Positions 1 through 5,615 are shown, counted from the first letter of the stretch. The stretch is 5,718 bases of DNA from Acetobacteraceae bacterium (GCA_027489135.1 JAIYAI010000025.1:1-5718), one strand, 5' to 3'. Translations and numbers: made by a program. The notes: a model not told the origin generated them from the sequence alone.

Positions 1-1
1 G

Positions 2-127
2 ATGTTCGGCTACATCTCCAACCTGCGCGGCATGACGAAGGGGCGCGCCTCCTTCTCCATGCAGTTCCACCACTACGAGCCGGTGCCGCGCAACGTCGCC
101 GACGAGATCATGAAGAACTCCGCCTGA
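2..127 (+). CDS. fusA: Elongation factor G, C-terminal end (partial)
   Basis: These are the last 41 codons and the TGA stop of a gene entering from the left. The peptide begins MFGYISNLRGMTKGRASF, continues with MQFHHYEPVP and ends VADEIMKNSA. This matches the end of domain V of EF-G, whose usual form is MFGYxxxLRSMSQGRAxxxMxFxHYxxVP. EF-G is the cytosolic GTPase that drives ribosomal translocation, and domain V contacts the ribosome. The usual S-M-S-Q before GRA is G-M-T-K here, so the copy is slightly divergent. In the classical str operon tuf follows fusA. Here a strong stem-loop and an unrelated small gene follow, so this is either a relocated fusA or a second EF-G paralogue. The GTPase domain lies outside the window, so the two cannot be separated. 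Confidence 0.9.
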   Translation: MFGYISNLRGMTKGRASFSMQFHHYEPVPRNVADEIMKNSA

Positions 128-150
128 TCCCTGGGGTCAGGACGGGCTTT

Positions 151-184
151 GCAGCGGCGCGGTGGGCAACCACCGCGCCGTTGC
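151..184 (+). terminator. Strong stem-loop after fusA, probable terminator
   Basis: Bases 151-165 pair with 170-184 to give 15 continuous base pairs, one of them a G-T (G-U) wobble at 154/181. The four-base loop is GCAA, a GNRA-type tetraloop. The structure begins 23 nt after the fusA stop. No proper T-run follows (only caattcgtt), so it is not a textbook intrinsic terminator. In high-GC genomes such hairpins often act with Rho or protect the 3' end of the mRNA. It lies before the next gene's Shine-Dalgarno, so it probably separates the two transcripts. Confidence 0.6.
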
Positions 185-255
185 CAATTCGTTGCTGCCC
201 TGGTCATGCTCCGGAAACCCCGGCGCGCCATGCTGCCGGCGGGGAGGAGACGACC

Positions 256-498
256 ATGCGCCTTGCCCTTGCCGCTGCCGTCCTGCTGCTGCTCGCCCCC
301 GGCGTGGCGCGGGCGAACTACTGGGTGTACTGCTCGCACGGGAAGATCGAGGTCGATGGTCGCGACCCCGAGCAGATGCGCATCGCCCGCGGGACCAGCT
401 TCTGCCAGATGGGCCCGCGGTTTGGCTTCCGGATGGATGCGCAGTCCTTCGCCGAGAAGAATTTCGGCGGGCCCGGGAAGCCGTGTTCCTGCCGCTGA
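256..498 (+). CDS. Small exported four-cysteine protein, function unknown
   Basis: This encodes 80 residues. The ATG at 256 is chosen because a strong Shine-Dalgarno (GGGGAGGAG, 241-249) sits 6 nt before it and a clean signal peptide begins there. That peptide has a basic MR start, a hydrophobic core ALAAAVLLLLAPG and a VARA cleavage site at about residue 20. An in-frame TTG at 181 lies inside the upstream hairpin and would destroy the signal. The mature chain is about 60 residues, starts NYWVYC, and carries four cysteines (26, 50, 77, 79), the last two as CSC just before the end. An even number of cysteines in an exported protein suggests disulfides in the periplasm. I do not recognise a family. 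It could be a lineage-specific periplasmic protein. It is probably transcribed alone, between the fusA terminator and a convergent gene. Confidence 0.7.
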   Translation: MRLALAAAVLLLLAPGVARANYWVYCSHGKIEVDGRDPEQMRIARGTSFCQMGPRFGFRMDAQSFAEKNFGGPGKPCSCR

Positions 499-510
499 GC
501 GGCGAAGCCC

Positions 511-1014
511 TTACAGCAGTGCCGCGTCCGCGTCGAAGGTCGCAGGCGGCGCCTGCACCTTGACCACCATCGCGTCGAGGGACGCGGAGACGCTGCCGAA
601 GTTGCCCCAGATGAAGTCGACGCCGTCGAGGTTCTTGAAGCCCTTCGGCATCGTCACCTTGCCCGGGTGCGGCGTGCCGTCGAGGAAGATGAAGGTCTCG
701 ATCACCGACTGGCCGTCGCGGAAGCCACGGATCCAGATGCTCTCGCCGACGTCGTTGGCACCCACATCCGTCACGGAAAAGGAGCGCAGCGAGAACTCGG
801 TCGAGCGGAACATGGTGGTCCGCTGGCCGAAGCCATTGTACGCGAAGCCGGTGCCGTCCGCGGTCTCCACCGGGTCCTGGCCAGCCGGGAGGTTGGCGTT
901 GTCGTAGGCGCGGATGCCGGTCCAGCTGAACCCGTAGCGGAAATCGAGGTTCGGCGTCTGGTTGAACTCTGTCGTCAGCCCTTCGAAGCTCAGCTTCTGC
1001 TTGATCTTCGCCAT
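511..1014 (-). CDS. Hypothetical beta-rich protein without signal peptide, jelly-roll-like
   Basis: This encodes 167 residues from the ATG at 1014, which has an AGGAG Shine-Dalgarno 8 nt upstream. A longer reading from 1059 adds 15 residues but lacks such a site. The chain starts MAKIKQKLSFEGL and alternates short polar and hydrophobic strands. The pattern FEGL ... YGFSWTG ... STEFSLRSFSV ... WIRGFRDGQSVIETF ... DFIWGNFG resembles beta-sandwich proteins related to PEP-CTERM and other extracellular proteins. It has no cysteine, signal peptide, transmembrane segment or PEP-CTERM tail. The C-terminus is acidic then hydrophobic (TFDADAALL), which would be compatible with type I secretion. Both the fold and the export route are inference. 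It is divergent from hldE and convergent with the small exported gene (12-nt gap). An intracellular role cannot be excluded. Confidence 0.65.
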   Translation of the reverse strand: MAKIKQKLSFEGLTTEFNQTPNLDFRYGFSWTGIRAYDNANLPAGQDPVETADGTGFAYNGFGQRTTMFRSTEFSLRSFSVTDVGANDVGESIWIRGFRDGQSVIETFIFLDGTPHPGKVTMPKGFKNLDGVDFIWGNFGSVSASLDAMVVKVQAPPATFDADAALL

Positions 1015-1140
1015 GCCCGTCGCTCCTGCGGCTCTGTCGACGAAGGATGCATCGGTCACCTGGCGTGAGGCAAGGCTAGCCGGGCGAGGCGCGCGACATC
1101 TCGATCATTCCGGTTTGCGTCAGGCCACCGGCCCGGGATA
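1015..1140. other. Divergent intergenic region
   Basis: These 126 bp separate the - strand hypothetical gene from hldE and should hold both promoters. On the - strand the Shine-Dalgarno of the hypothetical gene is at about 1022-1027, but no convincing -35/-10 pair is visible for that gene. On the + strand a plausible promoter abuts hldE (1115-1142). No repeat or RNA gene is evident. Confidence 0.5.
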
Positions 1141-1142
1141 AT
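1115..1142 (+). promoter_or_regulatory. Candidate sigma-70-type promoter overlapping the hldE start
   Basis: TTGCGT (1115-1120, 3 of 6 matches to TTGACA) is followed after 16 nt by GATAAT (1137-1142, 5 of 6 matches to TATAAT). The -10 element includes the first two bases of the ATG at 1141. Transcription would then start at about 1149-1150, exactly at the next in-frame ATG (1150). The -10 stands out in this GC-rich region, but one good hexamer can occur by chance. Confidence 0.4.
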
Positions 1143-2583
1143 GCGCCCCATGCTCAGCTTTTCCGGCCTCCGCCTGCTCGTCCTCGGCGATGTGATGCTC
1201 GACCGCTTCGTCTATGGCGAGGTCGAGCGCATCTCGCCGGAGGCCCCCGTGCCCGTGGTGCGCCACCGTCGGACACTGGCCATGCCGGGCGGCGCCGGCA
1301 ACGTCGCGCGCAACATCGCCGCCCTCGGCGGCCAGGCCGTGCTGGTCGGGCTGCGCGGCCGGGACGAGGCGGGGGCGGACCTCGCCAACCGCCTCGCCGC
1401 CGCGCCGGGGATCGAGGACCGCCTGGTCGCCAGCGCGACGCGCCCCACCATCAGCAAGATCCGCGTCATCGCCGGCACGCAGCAGATGCTCCGCCTCGAC
1501 GACGAGGTGGCGACGCCGGCCGACGCCGCCGAGGCCGCGGCCCTGCTGGAGGCGCTGCGCGCCGCCCTGCCGGGCGCGGCGGCGCTGATCCTTTCGGACT
1601 ACGCCAAGGGCGTGCTGTCCGCCCCGGTGGTGCGGGACGCGATCGGGGCGGCCCGGGCGGCCGGTATCCCGGTGCTGGCCGACCCGAAATCCGACGATTT
1701 CGGCCTATACCGGGGCGCCACGGTCCTCACCCCCAATGCCCGCGAACTCGGCCGCGCCGCGCGGCTGCCGGTGGGGACGGAGGCCGAGGTCGCCGCCGCC
1801 GCCGCCGCGGTGATGGGCGCGGCGGGGATCGACGCGCTGCTCTGCACCCGGGCCGAGAAGGGCATGACCCTGGTGCGGGCGGACGGGGCGGTCACCAGCG
1901 TGTCGGCCGAGGCGCGGGAGGTCTTCGACGTCTCCGGCGCCGGGGACACGGTGATCGCGACGCTGGCGTTGGCGCATGCCGGGGGCGCCTCGCTGGAGGA
2001 GGCGATGCGCATCGCCAATGCCGCGGCCGGGATCGTGGTCGGCAAGCTCGGCACCGCGACGGTCAGCGCGGAGGAGCTGGCGCATGCGCTGCACGCGCAG
2101 GGGGAGGCGAGCCCCGGCGGCGATGCGCTGCTGGACCACGCCGCGGCACGGCGGCTGGTGGATGAATGGCACGCGCATGGGCTCAGCGTCGGCTTCGCCA
2201 ATGGCTGCTTCGATATCCTTCACGCCGGGCATGTGTCGCTGCTGGCCGCGGCGCGGCGGCGTTGCGATCGGCTGATCGTGGCGCTGAACACGGATGCCTC
2301 CGTCGCGCGGCTGAAGGGCCCGACCCGGCCGGTGAACCCGCTGCCGGACCGGGCGGCGGTCATCGCGGCGCTGGCCGCGGTGGATGCCGTGGTCGCCTTC
2401 GCCGAGGACACGCCCTTGAACCTGATCACGGCGCTGATGCCGGACGTGCTGTTCAAGGGATCGGACTACACGGTGGAGACGGTGGTGGGCGCCGATGTGG
2501 TGCAGGCGGCGGGGGGCCAGGTGGTGCTGATCGACCTGCTGCCGGGGCGGTCGACCACCGGCATCCTCGCGCGGGGGCGTTGA
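1141..2583 (+). CDS. hldE: Bifunctional heptose-7-phosphate kinase / heptose-1-phosphate adenylyltransferase HldE
   Basis: This 480-residue cytosolic enzyme makes the LPS inner-core precursor ADP-heptose. The N-terminal PfkB (ribokinase-like) domain, about residues 8-315, phosphorylates D-glycero-D-manno-heptose 7-phosphate at C1. It shows GDVMLDRFVYG (16-26), RISPEAPVPVV, GGAGNVARNIA (50-60), DYAKGVL (153-159), DPKSDDF (181-187) and FDVSGAGD (262-269), with the catalytic Asp269 in GAGD. The C-terminal nucleotidyltransferase domain, about 346-480, adds AMP after GmhB dephosphorylation. It shows GFANGCFDILHAGH (351-364, HxGH motif), KGSDY (439-443) and GRSTTGIL (469-476). Length and domain order match the usual 470-480-residue fusion, and both active sites look intact. 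No Shine-Dalgarno precedes ATG 1141 or ATG 1150, and the second would give 477 residues. No other heptose genes (gmhA, gmhB, hldD) are in the window. Confidence 0.95.
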   Translation: MRPMLSFSGLRLLVLGDVMLDRFVYGEVERISPEAPVPVVRHRRTLAMPGGAGNVARNIAALGGQAVLVGLRGRDEAGADLANRLAAAPGIEDRLVASATRPTISKIRVIAGTQQMLRLDDEVATPADAAEAAALLEALRAALPGAAALILSDYAKGVLSAPVVRDAIGAARAAGIPVLADPKSDDFGLYRGATVLTPNARELGRAARLPVGTEAEVAAAAAAVMGAAGIDALLCTRAEKGMTLVRADGAVTSVSAEAREVFDVSGAGDTVIATLALAHAGGASLEEAMRIANAAAGIVVGKLGTATVSAEELAHALHAQGEASPGGDALLDHAAARRLVDEWHAHGLSVGFANGCFDILHAGHVSLLAAARRRCDRLIVALNTDASVARLKGPTRPVNPLPDRAAVIAALAAVDAVVAFAEDTPLNLITALMPDVLFKGSDYTVETVVGADVVQAAGGQVVLIDLLPGRSTTGILARGR

Positions 2584-2608
2584 TCCCGGGCGCTCCGCCG
2601 ACCACCTG

Positions 2609-2636
2609 ATGCCGCAGGCACGGGAGCATGCGGCAT
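2609..2636 (+). promoter_or_regulatory. Inverted repeat framing the Shine-Dalgarno of the flavoprotein gene
   Basis: ATGCCGCA (2609-2616) and TGCGGCAT (2629-2636) form a perfect 8-bp inverted repeat with a 12-nt spacer. The spacer contains the GGGAG Shine-Dalgarno (2622-2626), and the right arm ends in the AT of the ATG at 2635. As RNA, the start codon would be partly paired and the Shine-Dalgarno exposed in the loop. As DNA it could instead be a repressor site. The symmetry is seen directly; a function is inferred. Confidence 0.45.
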
Positions 2637-3186
2637 GGCGCGTCTGGTCGGGATTTCGGGAAGCCTCCGGGCCGGGTCGCTGAACACGGCGTTGCTGCGC
2701 GCCGCCGCCGGGATGATGCCGGACGGGTCGACCCTCGCCGTGCATACCCTCGCCGGCATCCCGCTCTATGACGGGGACCGCGAGGCGGCGGAGGGGTTGC
2801 CCCCGGCGGTCGTCGCCTTGAAGCAGGCGGTGGCGGAGGCCGACGGCCTGCTGCTCGCCACGCCCGAGTACAACAACGGCATCCCGGGTGTGTTCAAGAA
2901 CGCGATCGACTGGATGTCGCGCCCCGCCTCCGATATCGGCCGGGTCTTCGGCGACCGGCCCGTGGCGCTGATCGGCGCCTCGCCCGGCGGCTTCGGCACG
3001 ATCCTGGCGCAGGATGCCTGGCTGCCCGTGCTGCGCACCCTCGGCCTGCGCTTCTGGTCGGGCGGGCGGCTGATGGCCTCGCGCGCCCATACGCTGTTCG
3101 GGGAGGACGGTGCGCTGAAGGACGATCGCACGGCCGTTGCGCTGCGCGGCTTCCTGCAGGGCTTCGTCGCATTCGCGGCGCGCTGA
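2635..3186 (+). CDS. NADPH-dependent FMN reductase family protein (flavodoxin-like)
   Basis: This encodes 183 residues with a flavodoxin-like fold, cytosolic. The phosphate-binding loop GSLRAGSLN (9-17) matches the GSLRxxSxN signature of the SsuE/ChrR/AzoB-type NAD(P)H:FMN reductase superfamily. LLATPEYNNGIPGVFKNAID (73-92) is the second hallmark, with PEYNNGIPG forming the flavin-contacting loop. A third flavin-side segment, ALIGASPGGFGT (111-122), follows. Length fits the family (about 175-200). Members reduce FMN, quinones, azo dyes or chromate, and the substrate cannot be assigned from sequence alone. GGGAG lies 8 nt before the ATG at 2635. The gene follows hldE by 51 nt on the same strand with no clear terminator between, so co-transcription is possible although the functions are unrelated. 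It ends 10 nt from a convergent gene. Confidence 0.9.
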   Translation: MARLVGISGSLRAGSLNTALLRAAAGMMPDGSTLAVHTLAGIPLYDGDREAAEGLPPAVVALKQAVAEADGLLLATPEYNNGIPGVFKNAIDWMSRPASDIGRVFGDRPVALIGASPGGFGTILAQDAWLPVLRTLGLRFWSGGRLMASRAHTLFGEDGALKDDRTAVALRGFLQGFVAFAAR

Positions 3187-3196
3187 CGGCGCCGCC

Positions 3197-3646
3197 CTAC
3201 CTCCGGAAAAAATGCGTCCCCAGGATGTCGATCACCACCACCTCGTCCGCCACGCGCGTGCCGAGGTAGCGGATCTTCGCCACCCCGCGATCCGGCTTGC
3301 TGCGGCTCGGGATCAGCTCCTCCACCCGCGCCGTCACCCCGATCTCGTCCCCCGGCCGCACCGGCGCGTTCCAGCGCACCACCTGCTCCGTGCCGCCGAG
3401 GGAGACATGCTCCACCCAGCCGGTGCGGATGATGTGGCCGAAGAGCTTCGACTGCGTGTGCAGCCCGCTGGCGATGATGCCGCCGAAGGGCCCCGCCGCC
3501 GCGCGCGCGGGGTCGATGTGGAAGGGCTGCGGGTCGTAGGCCCGGGCGAAGTCCAGGATCTCCTCGAGCGGCATGGCGATGCGGCCGAAGCCGAATTCCT
3601 GGCCAACCGAGAGATCGTCGAAGCTGCGAAGGGGCGGGGGCTGCAT
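3197..3646 (-). CDS. MaoC-like hot-dog hydratase
   Basis: This encodes 149 residues, a single hot-dog domain of the MaoC/(R)-specific enoyl-CoA hydratase type. The signature is FARAYDPQPFHID (33-45), where Asp38 and His43 give the D-x4-H catalytic spacing. GPFGGIIASGLHTQS (52-66) follows and supplies the conserved Ser60-Gly segment. The later WNAPVRPGDEIGVTARVEEL region is the usual second half of the fold. Such enzymes hydrate trans-2-enoyl-CoA in fatty-acid, PHA-precursor or dicarboxylic acid metabolism; the exact substrate is not visible. The ATG at 3646 gives the expected N-terminus (RSFDDLSVGQEF), but no clear Shine-Dalgarno precedes it. The gene starts 47 nt after the stop of the glycine-rich RTX gene on the same strand, so it may be read from that transcript. 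It converges on the FMN reductase gene with a 10-nt gap, leaving no room for separate terminators. Confidence 0.88.
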   Translation of the reverse strand: MQPPPLRSFDDLSVGQEFGFGRIAMPLEEILDFARAYDPQPFHIDPARAAAGPFGGIIASGLHTQSKLFGHIIRTGWVEHVSLGGTEQVVRWNAPVRPGDEIGVTARVEELIPSRSKPDRGVAKIRYLGTRVADEVVVIDILGTHFFRR

Positions 3647-3693
3647 GGGCCCAGCATGCCGCCGCCGCCCGCCCCGCGAAAGCCACTGCTCCG

Positions 3694-3796
3694 TCAGAAC
3701 AGGAAGTCGTTCGCCTCCAGATCGGCGATCCGCAGCCCAGTCAACAGTACGGAGCTGGTGGCGGAGGTCTGTATCCGCACGCCACCCGCCACCTGC
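3694..3796 (-). repeat. Direct repeat copy 1: RTX C-terminal coding segment
   Basis: This 103-bp segment aligns without gaps to 5616-5718 at roughly 86% identity by hand count. The perfect match also covers a few bases beyond the stop codon (ccg before tcagaacaggaagtcgt). The two copies lie 1922 bp apart in the same orientation, as expected for tandem gene duplication. The repeat continues past the right edge, so its full length cannot be seen. Confidence 0.85.
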
Positions 3797-5508
3797 GTCG
3801 CCGCCGCCAGCACGTCGGCGAAGTCGTTCAGCACAGGGCCGAAGCCGCGCAACTGGATGACGTCGTCGAAGGGGTCGAAGTCGCGGACCGTGTCGTTGCC
3901 GTCCCGCCCCGCAACGAACTGGAAGCGATCCGCGCCGAAGCCGCCGCGATAGCCCTGGTCGCCGGCGCCATCGATGAAGAGGTCATCGCCCAGCCCGCCG
4001 GCGAACTCCTCGAAGCCCACCATGGCATTGCTGCCGGCGGCGCCGACGCGGAACGTCCCGGCGAAGACGTTGAACGTCACCTCTGGCTGACCCGCGCTGA
4101 AGCTGTTGCCGATGGACAGCGTGTCGGTCCCCTGGCCGCCGTCGAAGAGGTTGCGCGCCACGGTGACGGTCCTGGCGCCGCTTCCATCCGCCAGCAGCAG
4201 GAGGTCCAGCCGGTCGTCGCCCTCGCCGAGCCCGATGGTGTTGTCGGTCAGCCGTACCGTCGCGGCGCCGTCGAGGCCGTCCCGGCCATCCGCCCCGGCG
4301 GGCGTGCCGTTGACCGCGACCGTCGACAATATCTGGCCGGGATTGCCGGAGAGCACGAGGCTGCTCTCCACGCCGCGGCCGCCGGACCCGCCCCCGCCGC
4401 CCTCGCCGCCCGTGGCGCGGAGGTCGATGGCCACCACGTCGTCCCGGGCCGAACCGGTGATCACCGCGCCGGTCACGGCCGCCACCGCCGCGCCGCCGGC
4501 ACCGCCATGGCCGCCCCGTCCCGCCGCCCCGTAGTCGTCGGTGACGGTGGAGGTGCCGACCCCGTTGGTGAGCACGACGTTGAAATTCTGCCGCGCCACC
4601 GGATCGGCCCCGTTGCCGCCGCCACCGCCCCATCCGCCCACGGCCGAGAGGGTGATCCAAAGATCCAGCTCCCCCGTCGCGGTCACGGCCAGGTTCGTCG
4701 CGCGGGCCTGGGCAACGCCGCCGGCCGCGCCGTCGCGACCGTCGCGGCCATCCACCACCGTGCCGCCGGCCGCGTGGGCGACGGCCGTGGGGCCGGCGGC
4801 CCCGTCGCCGCCTGCGGCCAGGCCCCGGAGCTGGAGGTTCAGCGTCTCCCCCGTCACCGTCATGTCGTCGAAGGCGGTCAGGCCGCGCCCGCCGCGCCCG
4901 CTCGCGCCGCCATTCCCGGACAGGCCGCCGGGCGAGGCGTTCGTCTCCGTGTAGTTGGTGTAGAAGGCGTTCGGCACGCCGATCTGGTCGATGGACACGC
5001 CGACCCCCGAGGAGGGACGGCCGAAGCCGCCGCCCCCTCCGTTGCCGCCGGCACCCCCGACCCCCTGCAGGGAGAGCAGCGCCAGGTCGGCGCCGCCCGG
5101 GACGCCGAGCAGGTCGAGGACGACCCGCGACAGGATGGCATCGCCGGCGCCGCCGACCGCGCCGCGGCCGCCATTCCCCCCGTCGCCATTGCCGCCATAG
5201 GTGTTGAAGGTCGAGGTCGAGGTCGGCCCGAACTGGGTGACGACCGTGTTCTCGGCGAAGCGGCCCGACCCGCCGCTGCCGCCGGCGCCGCCCGGGCCAC
5301 CCTCGGCCGCGAGGGTGATGAGGACGAGATCATCGCCCACATCGCCGGTGAGGGTCTGCCCCGCGCGCGAGACCTCCGCCGTCTGGCCCGGTCGCCCATT
5401 GCTGCCGCCCTCGCCGTCCTGGAAGGCCGGCGGCGCGCTGTCACCCGGCGTGCCGTTCCGGCCCTGCAGGCCGAGAAGGGTTTCCTGGTCGTTGATGCTC
5501 AGTGGCAT
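3694..5508 (-). CDS. Glycine-rich RTX-type exported protein, probable type I secretion substrate
   Basis: This encodes 604 residues from the ATG at 5508, with AGGGGAG 5 nt upstream. Three parts are visible. Residues 1-46 are a short N-terminus without signal peptide. Residues 47-420 are about five degenerate units, each with a strand-like stretch (for example TGELDLWITLSAV, ARDDVVAIDLRAT), a GGxGGxGG tract, a variable polar insert and a second GxY tract (GRDGRDGAAGG, GADGRDGLDGAA). Residues 425-604 are an RTX-like C-terminus with nonapeptides GGQGTDTLS (457-465), GGLGDDLFI (504-512) and GGFGADRFQ (522-530), then GNDTVRDFDPFDDVIQL and the terminal ANDFLF. The calcium-binding repeats and C-terminal end fit ABC-transporter (type I) secretion. 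Glycine is about 140 residues; I see no Cys and no Lys. No catalytic motif is visible, so a structural, adhesive or surface-layer role is the best guess. A paralogue lies 107 nt upstream on the same strand. Confidence 0.85.
   Translation of the reverse strand: MPLSINDQETLLGLQGRNGTPGDSAPPAFQDGEGGSNGRPGQTAEVSRAGQTLTGDVGDDLVLITLAAEGGPGGAGGSGGSGRFAENTVVTQFGPTSTSTFNTYGGNGDGGNGGRGAVGGAGDAILSRVVLDLLGVPGGADLALLSLQGVGGAGGNGGGGGFGRPSSGVGVSIDQIGVPNAFYTNYTETNASPGGLSGNGGASGRGGRGLTAFDDMTVTGETLNLQLRGLAAGGDGAAGPTAVAHAAGGTVVDGRDGRDGAAGGVAQARATNLAVTATGELDLWITLSAVGGWGGGGGNGADPVARQNFNVVLTNGVGTSTVTDDYGAAGRGGHGGAGGAAVAAVTGAVITGSARDDVVAIDLRATGGEGGGGGSGGRGVESSLVLSGNPGQILSTVAVNGTPAGADGRDGLDGAATVRLTDNTIGLGEGDDRLDLLLLADGSGARTVTVARNLFDGGQGTDTLSIGNSFSAGQPEVTFNVFAGTFRVGAAGSNAMVGFEEFAGGLGDDLFIDGAGDQGYRGGFGADRFQFVAGRDGNDTVRDFDPFDDVIQLRGFGPVLNDFADVLAAATQVAGGVRIQTSATSSVLLTGLRIADLEANDFLF
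4249..5370 (-). repeat. Degenerate glycine-rich repeat region within the RTX protein
   Basis: Residues 47-420 can be read as units at about 47-125, 126-213, 214-268, 269-345 and 346-420. Each runs: hydrophobic beta-like strand, GGxGG tract, polar insert, then a GxxG or GxY tract ending in an Ala/Val-rich turn. The inserts (such as 83-104, 164-193, 301-326, 380-404) are Thr/Ser/Asn-rich and dissimilar between units. The repeat is at protein-pattern level; DNA copies have diverged, so boundaries are approximate. On the + strand the region appears as runs of GCC/CCG triplets. Confidence 0.6.
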
Positions 5509-5615
5509 GGTGGCTCCCCTGTCTGGTGGTTGATCGGCCGGATGTCCCGGCCAGGGTCCCGGCGTGCAGCTGCAGGCGCCATGACGCCGGTGGCAGGACA
5601 GCGCCGGCGGCGCCG
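5509..5615. other. Gap between the tandem RTX paralogues
   Basis: These 107 bp hold the AGGGGAG Shine-Dalgarno of the 604-residue gene (5514-5520, - strand) and two modest GC-rich inverted repeats. These are GGCCGG/CCGGCC at 5536-5541 and 5547-5552, and CGCCGG/CCGGCG at 5585-5590 and 5604-5609. Neither is followed by a T-run on the - strand, so a terminator for the upstream paralogue is not established. No convincing promoter is seen, and co-transcription of the two paralogues is possible. Confidence 0.35.

Noticed and set aside
181..210. TTGCCA at 181-186 as a -35 element for the small exported gene
   Set aside because: The hexamer matches 5 of 6, but no acceptable -10 occurs at 16-18 nt spacing, and it overlaps the right arm of the fusA hairpin.
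149..907. Open frame of 252 codons on the + strand over the small exported gene and opposite the beta-rich gene
   Set aside because: It begins inside the fusA hairpin, has no ribosome binding site, and its product has Arg/Pro/Ser-rich composition without domains. The signal-peptide frame and the - strand frame are better supported.
1705..3090. Long open frame on the - strand (461 codons) opposite hldE and the flavoprotein gene
   Set aside because: Its product is Arg/Gly/His-rich low-complexity sequence with no recognisable motif, and it lies opposite two genes with intact family signatures. It is a high-GC mirror frame.
2766..3686. Open frame of 306 codons on the - strand spanning the flavoprotein and MaoC genes
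   Set aside because: It overlaps both well-supported genes in another frame, and its composition (Arg/Ala/Gly) is typical of a shadow.
3137..3952. Open frame of 271 codons on the + strand across the MaoC gene and the end of the RTX gene
   Set aside because: It crosses two convergently oriented real genes, lacks a ribosome binding site, and its His/Arg/Pro-rich product has no recognisable domain.
4106..5200. Proline-rich frames on the + strand opposite the glycine-rich repeats
   Set aside because: Pro runs arise because GGC/GGN glycine codons read as GCC/CCN on the other strand. No start signals or family features are seen.
4600..5290. Runs of GCC/CCG triplets that could suggest a CRISPR or simple satellite array
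   Set aside because: There is no constant repeat-spacer periodicity, and the runs are explained by glycine codons of the RTX protein on the opposite strand.
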